Part shown: one piece after another, positions 47,885-56,173 of the stretch | How the letters are laid out: each line of letters begins with the position of its first letter | Position numbering within the stretch: the stretch's first letter is position 1 | Source of the DNA: Helianthus annuus | Lineage: Eukaryota; Streptophyta; Magnoliopsida; Asterales; Asteraceae | Assembly (NCBI RefSeq): GCF_002127325.2 | Contig: NC_035449.2 | Span: forward strand, 79,088,693-79,152,692 | Reading direction: 5' to 3' | DNA: 64,000 bases | Notes under the pieces: generated by a model | What the model saw: the letters and a program-made list of their open reading frames with translations, nothing else | Told to the model about the DNA's origin: nothing | Databases searched by the model: none | Translations under genes and position numbers: made by a program

Positions 47885-47960
47885 ACGATACAACTTACCT
47901 AGCTTCCTCAGTAACCGCATGCTAAATTTCGGGACGAAATTTCTTTCAAGTTGGGGATAA

Positions 47961-49904
47961 TGTGACAACTCGAGTTTCCAAGATTCCATTTTCACATTTA
48001 TTACACGTTCATTGTTTGTTTAGTGGTTTATTTGCACGATTGGTTTGCTATTAAATTGTTTATGTTTTGGTACAGTAAAGGGTTTTATGTTTGTGCATGG
48101 TTATGTGTTAAGTGTTGTCAAATGTATGAACTTGGTGGTGAAATTGTGAAATTGTTTGAGATGGTGTACTATTGTAAAATATGATACTTAGGGATGTATG
48201 GAGTAATAGTGAAACTTAAATTGTTCTTAACCCTAATCCCTTTTCACTAATCATCACAAAAGAAACAAAACACGTACTGTCACTTCTCTGATCTTCTCTG
48301 GCATTCATCATCATCATCATTGGCACAAGTTCCTAATCACTTTTGATTTCCTCTCTTTAACTAGAATCAATTCAAGGTAATTGTTTATTGATTATTTGGT
48401 TGTTATCAATTCTTGATTCTTGTAATTCTTGTAAACCCTAGTCTCCATATGATGGCTCTGTGTTTTGATTGATGCTGATTATTGTGATATGATGATGATT
48501 AGTCGTATAATCGATTGTTTGATGATTGAGATGTATGATGTAATAGAACGCTTGATTGTTGATTTGATTTCTGCTATGCAAGTGTATGAATTAGGGTTCC
48601 TGTTTCGTAAGAACGTAACTGTTACGCTGCGTATTTTATGTTTATGTGCGTAACTAGGGTTTTGGTGTCAACATGCATTATGTCCGACCTTTTAATGACA
48701 TTAGGGATCCGAATTTTATATATATGAATAATAGGAGTCCGAACTTTGTATATGGGGATGTTGTCCGAATTTGTTTAAGTAACATGATACTTTTATAATA
48801 AAACAAAGGTCCGAGTTTTAAAGGAAGTAAATGGTCCGAGCTTTGGGCTTGAAGCCCTAGTCCGACTTTTAAACCCTAGAAGGGGGTCCGACTTTTGTTT
48901 GGACTCAAGGGGAGTCCGAGTTTTGTTTAAGGGGAGGGTGGTCCGACTTTGTGGCCCTTAATCACTTGGTCCGAGTTTCAAACCCCTACCCTCCTGTCCG
49001 ACCTTGTGAAGCCCCCACCCCCATGTCTGAATTTTGGAAGGGAACCCCCCATGTTCTCTTGTCCGAGTTTTAGGCCACAAGCATAAGGCTTTGTCCGAGT
49101 TTCATGTTAAATAAGACAGTAGATGGTTAATTGTCATTATATGGGCCGCACACCTCTGTTGGTGGGCCGAAACTTAGGGGTTTATTATAACCTCATTTGG
49201 TAAACTAGCATTAATGCTAAGGTGGACTTGTAAATCATATTTGGACTTCAGAATAGATTGGGTTGTTATGTTTGGGCCAGGTAAAATGGGTGAGTAACAT
49301 TTGGGCTACATGTTGACAGATTTGGGTCCTATTCTCTTGTGATGATCAAACTAGTTACATATGATAAAATAACACATGCGTGTACGGCTCTAACTTGCAA
49401 TGTGAACGTGTGACGGTATGGATACTTGCTACAACTTGTGTGATAGTACGAACTATGCTTGTTATGACATACGTGATGTTTATCTGTTAGTTGTTTATTG
49501 CTTGAGCAATATGTGTGTGACTGGATACGTGAATTATGAATTCATGAAACTGACCGCCTCTGGTAACCACAATAGGGTTTGATAGATCATTGTGAGGACG
49601 TAAGTTAGCATACCGAGCAAACCAAGGTGAGTTCACACAGCCAAGGCATGGGAGGCTGCGAACTATACGCTAAACTTCGCACATGTGCCTGGTGGCCGCG
49701 ATACAAATATACCTAGTCTAGAATACTTGGAAACTTTCCCTAATCTTCTCATACATGCCTAGAGGGCCGCGATACGAACTAATACGATACATGACTTAAT
49801 GAACGAACACAAGGCTTACTATTCAATATGATTGGTGGCTTGATCCTGGTCATGTCACGCCTCCAAGCGGTAGTACTCCGCGTGTGGATTTTGGGTGTGT
49901 GACA
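47961..49904 (+). repeat. Gypsy 2 3' LTR (internally deleted)
   Basis: Begins TGTGACAACTCG after the purine tract AAGTTGGGGATAA. Compared with the 5' LTR it lacks the equivalents of about 42049-42285 (tandem repeats) and 42457-42749 (the splice-acceptor-like site). It also lacks 28 bp near 41210, lost between two CCGAGCTTT copies. Ends ...GGGTGTGTGACA. Confidence 0.92.
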
Positions 49905-50194
49905 CACAAGTTGTGCTCTCATTCTCTTAAGTTTCAATGCCTCATCTGGATCCACTTGCTTGGCTTTCTTCCAATTGGGTGGAGTTAGCTTTATTAAAGG
50001 ATCGTTGATCATTTTTGTGATTTCAATTTCCTCCCTGAGAGCATCTGATGACCAGTCTTTGAATTGAGCCCTGGTTACTTTGTAAGGCTTGTGCTTCATA
50101 ATGTGATCAATATAATCATCCCTCAATTTCTTGTCAAGCTCAGCTCTTATTGGCCTCTAAGCTCACGTGATAATTGACCTTGGTATTTTGTCAA
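49905..50194 (-). pseudogene. Copia B 3' coding remnant, part 2
   Basis: Minus-strand frame RDDYIDHIMKHKPYKVTRA, then QFKDWSSDALREEIEITKMI and NDPLIKLTPPNWKKAKQVDP, ending in ...RMRAQLV at the gypsy 2 target duplication. It continues on the other side of gypsy 2 at 40328 (AADYGSARSIARW). Gypsy 2 therefore interrupted this frame, and gypsy 5 cut it again at 50194. Helical, charged protein of unknown function. Confidence 0.5.
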
Positions 50195-53100
50195 TGTGAC
50201 AACCCTCACTAAACCAGGTATCCGTACGATTTAATTAATAAATAATGGCTGCTTAATTACTGTGCTTAACTGAAATTGCTGATAAACTGCTACTTGATTT
50301 CTAGTACTTGTATATTCCTGCATCATACTTTGATTTCCGTCACTACATTATTTACAAGTTGAACCTTAGTGACAAACATGATGCACTAAAGCACAGTAGC
50401 ATTAGAACGGATAACCTATTGAACATGCTGATAAAGCCAGCATCAGGCAGACACTGCCTCTAAGGGCCTGTATGAGCCAGAAATATTTTACTACACCCAT
50501 AGTGTGTGTAGGGATACAAGGGTTGTAGAACTGCGTCTCTAGGAATAAGATATAATGATTGGATGTGCCTAAAACGTACTCTAAGCACAAAACACAGCAC
50601 TTTTATTTACATACTAGCTTCTGGCTAACTGATAAAGTGCCAAAACATGGGGAAGTATTCCTGACACTTTTGGAAATAAATAGTGTCACTAAAAATATTA
50701 TTAACGACGCTTAAAAGCTTACTTAAGCACTTTAACGGATTACCATCCAACCGAACAACCGGACTAAACCCGGAACATGAAAATATTGACAATAATATTA
50801 TTGATTTTTTTTCTGAGCCAGTTAGGGTCCCTGATTACCCTAACACCCGCATTAAAGCACGACATGTAACTAACTGAGTTAACCCCTAATCTAACTTGGT
50901 TTAAAGTAACCAAACTCTAACCTTATGATTGAAATCGAACCAAATGACCCCCCCCCTTGGGCCGATCGGTCACATGGTGACCAAGTGAAGTACCATCTTG
51001 ATTATAATATTACATGATGTCTCATATCTTGAAGACATGAAAACCAATGGATTAAGCACTTGAATTTTTGTCTATAAAATCATCACTAAACACACTAGAG
51101 ATTACACTTCACAATCACCAACACACTCCTTCTCTCCTCTCCTCCCAACTCTCGGCCGAACAGTCCCCTTGTCACCCATCCATTGTTGAGTCTTGTTCAT
51201 CCATTCCAAGCACATACAAGTGTTCAAGGTCACGTATTAGGAGTCTTGGAGCAAACGGAAGTGGAAGAACCTCGTTATCTTGCTTTTATCCACCTCTTTT
51301 TCGCCTAGAATCTTCCCTAGCCCCGAGCTAGAGGTATAATGCTTAAAACTCATTCTCGAACATATCTAAGGTGGTTAATAAGATTTATAACGGTTAAAAG
51401 TCGGAAACTTATCTTTTGAATCTTTAAAGTTTACTAAAACATGAATCTTGTTGGTTAAAAGATCATAAGTTGTGTAAAAGTTGTAGTGTTTAAATATGGT
51501 GATTATCTAGGGCCGATCTACGTTGTGGTGGCTCGGATCATCGTTTAACCCAACTTTGTTAAGATCATAGATCTTGACATAAGCTTGTTTCTATCGGTAC
51601 AAGGGTTAAAAGGTGAAACTCTACCACACGAGAAACATGAACTTGTGTAAAAGTATTTTTACTTGTAAAAAAGTGTTTAAAACTAGCGGATCTACGTATC
51701 TGCAAGTGGTATTTTCAAAGGACCAAGTGTCGAGAAAATCATGTTTTATAAAAGTCGGATGACACACTAACAAATATGATTTTACAAACCACAAGTGTAT
51801 AAACACTTGTGAAATGAAAAGTTTCGACAAAATAACAATCTTTGAGAAAGATAACGAGAAGTTGTAAAGGATGATTTATTCTAAAAACGAGGTTTTTACG
51901 GGATTAAGTTATTTTACACATAGATCCACAAAATATAACGGAATCTACATTATAGTTTTCAGAAAAACCACAAGTTCATGTGATTATGCGATTTTACATA
52001 CTTGTCGACTAGTTTGGTGTGTCGGAAATTGATTGATTGATTAAAGAAGTGTTGAAATGATTTTGTAAAAGAAAATGATACGCTTGAAAGCGTGGCCACC
52101 TCCAGTTACACGGGAAACTCTGGCGAAATTTTTCTAAAACCTAACACTTAGAATTATTTACAAGTGTTAGAATTATTTTCGATATGTTTTCAAAATATAT
52201 TTCGCCACTACTTTATTTACTAAATAATCGGAGGTGGGATTTTCATAAAACTAAACGTGACAAATATATATTTGGTAAATATAATTTTTCACAACACTAT
52301 TTATGATTATTTTGTGAAAATACATAAATATTATTTTTAGAGTAAAAATAATATTTCGAACGATAATAGCTCCAAAATAATACAAACGCTTACACGACAA
52401 ACATATAAGTTACACCGGTAATTATTATTACCACTTAATCGTTAAAACGTAACTTACGCATTATACAGAAATATTCATGAACGCGTATTTTGTCAACGCA
52501 TTATTTTGGAAGTATTATGTGAAGTGAAAATATAATATTTTTGAGAAAAATATATATATTTTGGAAGTAGAAGTAAAAAAATGTATTAAGTGGGACTTAA
52601 TGATATAATACAAATACACATGTATTAAATCCCCCATCCTTGGGAAGGAGATTAACTACCAAGTACATGCGAAATATAAACACGAAATAGTTGTCTAACT
52701 ATTTCCCAAAAACTTAAACTATAAAGCTAAGGCACGTCCATCCGTCTAATAGTATTAGCACATGTAGGTCGTTGCACAGCTGCCTGACATTCGGAGTACT
52801 TGGTATAGCGACGCACTGACTGTGAGTTCATGTCCCCCTTTTCTCTTAACTGTTTTCAGTTTTCTAAACTGCGGGGGTGAAATACATGTTACATTGATTA
52901 TGAATACTTTATACATGGTATGGTTAGCGTAAGGAGGTTCGTTACTTAAGATCATGTGAGTGGGTAGGCGGAAACTTGAGGCCATTAATCCTCATGGTAT
53001 GACCGAGGGACAGGAGCGGTAGATCTATCTGGGTGTAGCGAGCCCAGCCCCAGGTCCAGCATAACGGACCTCGGGGTGACTTAGTGCCCGACGCATAAAT

Positions 53101-53606
53101 CCGCTAGGTTTGAGTCTTCCTACTTGCACTTCACACATATCAATGGCCTTGCAAACCATTGGTGATCTCTTTTTCCTTATTTGCTACATACCAGGGTTTT
53201 TGAAAAATACAATGGTTTATTTACTCACTTTCGCATGAACTCGCTCAACATTATTGTTGATTTTTCAACTTACATGTATTTCAGGGAATTAAAAGATCTG
53301 GCACGGTATGGCATGTTTTCCGCTGCATTAGTCACCAAGGTCATCCGGGGTTTGGGGAATGTGACTCTTTCCTGGACAAGTCACAGTCCTTGAATCATGT
53401 TTGTGTTATGTTTGAGTTTGTAATGTTTGAACAAGATTATGGTTGATAGGGTGTTAACCCGTTAAGACAATGTTATGGTATTTGGTATTTTTATTTTAAT
53501 GGATGATCTTGCATATTTTTAATTCATATAGCTTTGTTATGATTAAGCTATGGTATTAAGAAGTCACACCAAATTAACCACGCTTCCGCAAAGCCAGGGT
53601 GTGACA
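50195..53606 (+). repeat. Gypsy 5 5' LTR
   Basis: TGTGACAACCC...CAGGGTGTGACA. A TATA box (TATAAAA, 51073-51079) is followed by an A/C-rich start region (CATCACTAAACACACTAGAG). Splice-donor-like CT|GTGAGT at 52820-52827 and acceptor-like TTTCAG ending at 53284 frame a 463-bp segment. A poly-C run near 50950 differs in length between LTRs. Confidence 0.93.
51073..51079 (+). promoter_or_regulatory. Gypsy 5 LTR TATA box
   Basis: TCTATAAAATC in an otherwise mixed context; the same sequence is at 61782-61788 in the 3' LTR. Transcription start expected near 51105. Confidence 0.7.
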
Positions 53607-53609
53607 GCT

Positions 53610-53622
53610 TGGTATCAGAGCT
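53610..53622 (+). promoter_or_regulatory. Gypsy 5 primer binding site
   Basis: TGGTATCAGAGCT: twelve of thirteen bases match the initiator tRNA-Met complement used by the other elements (final C is T). It begins three bases after the LTR. A CATAG...CTATG stem (53628-53632, 53661-53665) with an inner CTAG/CTAG pair follows. Confidence 0.88.
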
Positions 53623-53771
53623 CTGACCATAGCGAACTAGGATTCCTCCTCGAGTCTAGACTATGATCACTAGGGCTCTCACGAAAACATTTTTACTGCA
53701 TACCATTTAAGTCCAGATCCAAAACCTTTTTATAAACAAATGTTGAGCGCATTTTATTTATTATTTTTGGG

Positions 53772-54036
53772 CTCAGTCTGGGAGGCTGAGGCTCGGTCTG
53801 GGAGACTGAGGCTCGGTCTGGGAGGCCGAGGCTCGATCTAATGGATCGAGGTAATTGACTAGTGGGACTAGGGAGTCAGTCTGGGAGGCTGGGAGAATTG
53901 ACTAGTGGGACTAGGGAGTCAGTCTGAGAGACTGGGAGGCTAGTGGGACTAGGAAGAGCAGTCTGGGAGGCTGGGAAAAATTGGCTAGTGGGACTAGGAA
54001 AAGCAGTCTGGGAGGCTGGGAGGCTAGTGGGACTAG
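53772..54036 (+). repeat. Array of 13 small hairpins in gypsy 5 leader
   Basis: Thirteen inverted repeats lie end to end, each with a 3-nt loop. Four have 8-bp stems spaced exactly 20 bp: 53772-53790, 53792-53810, 53812-53830 and 53832-53850. The other nine alternate CTAGT-GGG-ACTAG (53859, 53902, 53940, 53985, 54024) with CAGTCT-GGG-AGGCTG (53877, 53959, 54004) or CAGTCT-GAG-AGACTG (53920). The loop is GGG in eleven, GAG in one, AAT in one. Stem changes are compensated between copies. The array sits in the leader RNA between PBS and the first ORF; no long ORF covers it. A packaging or dimerisation role is inferred from position. Confidence 0.9.
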
Positions 54037-54128
54037 GAGAATTATGTGATATCTTACTTGGTAGCTTATGTGATTATTCGATTGTATGACTGATTATTTG
54101 TGCATATTTGTGCTTGTGTTACAGACAC

Positions 54129-55702
54129 ATGGACTCACCAGGCACAAGTGACTCGGACACCACCGGACCCCTACCTATCGTATCTGATGACCTCCCATCT
54201 TCGGAGCATGAGGTGCATACATCTGATTCCACCAGCACGGACGACGACGATTTCCAGCCCTTCGCACTACCCGAGGGTGCTGATGAGCCTGAGGATGGCC
54301 CCCCTGCTGAGTACTTACCCCTAGTCGTGATTCCGGCTCCTATTCCTTTAGCCGTCTATTCCGCATATGACTTACTACTTGACGCCGAGGCTGACGGCGA
54401 TATCGATCTGTTTGAGGATGAGCCTATAGAGGATGAGATCCCGGACGCAGCCCTACTTCCTGCTAGCGATCTTCTGATGATCGCTGATGCCCCTGCTGAG
54501 GACTCACCCGCACATTCACCGGTCCCAGACTCCTTTGAGTCTGTGGCATCCGCACCTTCTCACGAGGTGAGCGCACAGCACTTTGCACACGACTCGAATC
54601 CTGACCAGGCATCCTCAGCTGCACCTATTCCGAGCTTTGCATTTGAGCATGACGACATAGAGGATTCTGATCCCATTTTTCCTCCGGGGTTCGACCCGGA
54701 TCATGATATTGAGTTTATCCCGATGGACCAGCCCATGGAGGATCCCGCTGATCCAGTTGATCCTATTGATCCCGATTTTGATTTTGATATGGCTTTTGAT
54801 GACCATGAGCCTGCCTTGGCTCCTGTGCAGGCAGCTGCTCTAGATCCTATGCCCGAGCATGACCCCGTACATGCTGGCATCCCAGTTGAGCCCGTTCTGG
54901 CTGACCCGCCCATTGATGATCATCTGGAGGATGATCATGTTGTTGCTGTCGATCTTGTTGTTCCTCCACCTTTTGTTGATGATATACCTGTTGAGCACAT
55001 TGCACCAGTTGATACTATTGTTGCTCCCCCATTTGATCCCATTCCACTTGAGCCTGAGCACGCACTGTTTGCAGACCACATGGATCCACCCGATGAGGAT
55101 GCTCAGCACGGTTGGATACCTGCTGATGAGGACGTTCCACCTTTGCCCCCTCAGATCCCTGTTACACGACATATTGATTTCACTTTTCAGGTTCCTCAGT
55201 TTGTACCTCCAGCGAGGCCTGGAGAGGGCTCTTCAGCCCATCCTTTTGGGCACGTACCGATGTCTATTCCCTTCATGCCCCAGATGTCATCTGTTCCACC
55301 CTCTACTTCACCATTTCATGTGGCACCGTTTGACCCCACCAGTGAGCCTTTGCTTTGGTCGACACCACCAGCCATGCCACCTACTGATCCATACCATCCG
55401 TTTCATGTGGGACACACTATAGAGGACGTTTTGATGTCCTTCGTTCATCAGCATGAGTCACACACGCAGCGTCTCCAGGAGCTTGAGAGAGCTCAGCTGC
55501 CACCATGTTCATGCCATGGTCAGATACACTCTCCTCTTCAGCCATGTCGATCATTACCCCAGATGTTGCTGCTCGTCTCTTTACACTAGAGCAGCAGGTT
55601 GCCTCTGTTATTCGCACTCAGCAGGCTATGGAGGAGGACTGGCTTCAGCTACGCCGCTTGCTTTACACTTACTTTCCCCCTCCTCCGCCGCCATCTGTAT
55701 AG
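54129..55702 (+). CDS. Upstream acidic Pro-rich ORF of gypsy 5, unknown function (one frameshift)
   Basis: Sense ORF between leader and gag. From the ATG at 54129 (MDSPGTSDSDTTGPLPIVSD) it is open for 486 codons to 55589. It is strongly acidic and rich in Asp, Pro, Ala and Glu, with repeated D-P-x-D and P-x-E-P patterns, then a Pro/Phe/Ser-rich part (TFQVPQFVPPARPGEGSS) and the conserved-looking PYHPFHVGHTIEDVLMSF. The last ~30 codons appear out of frame: the next frame over (to 55702) encodes ITPDVAARLFTLEQQVASVI, an amphipathic helical segment, and ends in PPPPPPSV. A one-base indel near 55545-55560 is likely, giving an ancestral protein of about 520 aa. No known domain, no obvious signal peptide or membrane segment. 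I recall similar hypothetical proteins in Asteraceae annotation, which I cannot check. Confidence 0.7.
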
Positions 55703-56173
55703 AGCTCATCAGTACTGCTTGTGTAGACGTTGGTGAGAGGACCGCGATTGCTTTTGGTTGCACAGCATTTTGGAGACTACATGATGATACTGACTTTTGA
55801 CACATACTTGATGTATTTGATGTATTTGACACTGATTTGACATAGCTTTTGGACAGGGGTGATGTAGCCCCTAGTTGATTGATGATTATATGACACAGTG
55901 ATGTACTGATACACTTACGTTGTGGTCTCGATATATATGGCAATCGCAGTATTCTCATCATATTTGATTCGCTTGATTGCTTATTTTTATTATGACATGG
56001 GATGTTGTGTATATTTTATGACATGGGATGTTGTGTGTATAATATTTGTGACATGGGATGTTGTGTGATTAGTATTTATGAAGTATTGATAACATGAGAT
56101 GTTATGTGCTATTACTATTACTATATACGTACGCGTTACTATGGCCTGACCGACGTAAACACATCTTTAGAAG
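55703..56173 (+). repeat. Spacer between upstream ORF and gag with GACATGGGATGTTGTGT repeats
   Basis: GACATGGGATGTTGTGT occurs three times, with a fourth degraded copy (AACATGAGATGTTATGT), between about 55993 and 56108, about 32-40 bp apart. The rest is AT-rich and non-coding. It could contribute to initiation at the second ORF, but nothing in the sequence proves that. Confidence 0.8.

Larger units (their letters stand above)
40329..49904 (+). mobile_element. Gypsy 2: decayed relative of gypsy 1, inserted in copia B
   Basis: 5' LTR 40329-42830 (2502 bp), PBS 42834-42846, gag-pol 43153-47884, 3' LTR 47961-49904 (1944 bp), target duplication cacaa (40324-40328, 49905-49909). The protein is very similar to that of gypsy 1. 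The LTRs differ mainly by three deletions in the 3' copy (about 28, 237 and 293 bp, which account exactly for the 558-bp size difference). Coding defects: a one-base deletion near the start of gag exon 2, stops at 46481 and 46490, and loss of the first integrase Asp. It cannot be autonomous. Confidence 0.93.

Noticed and set aside
51068..51331. 87-codon ORF in both gypsy 5 LTRs as a gene
   Set aside because: It overlaps the TATA box and start region of the LTR, is Ser/Pro/Leu-rich, and has no motif; probably chance.
53772..54036. Gypsy 5 leader array as a G-quadruplex region
   Set aside because: GGG runs are separated by complementary stem arms that pair perfectly; hairpins explain the sequence better.
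54615..55172. Minus-strand ORFs across the gypsy 5 upstream ORF
   Set aside because: Antisense shadows of a composition-biased (Asp/Pro-rich) sense frame.
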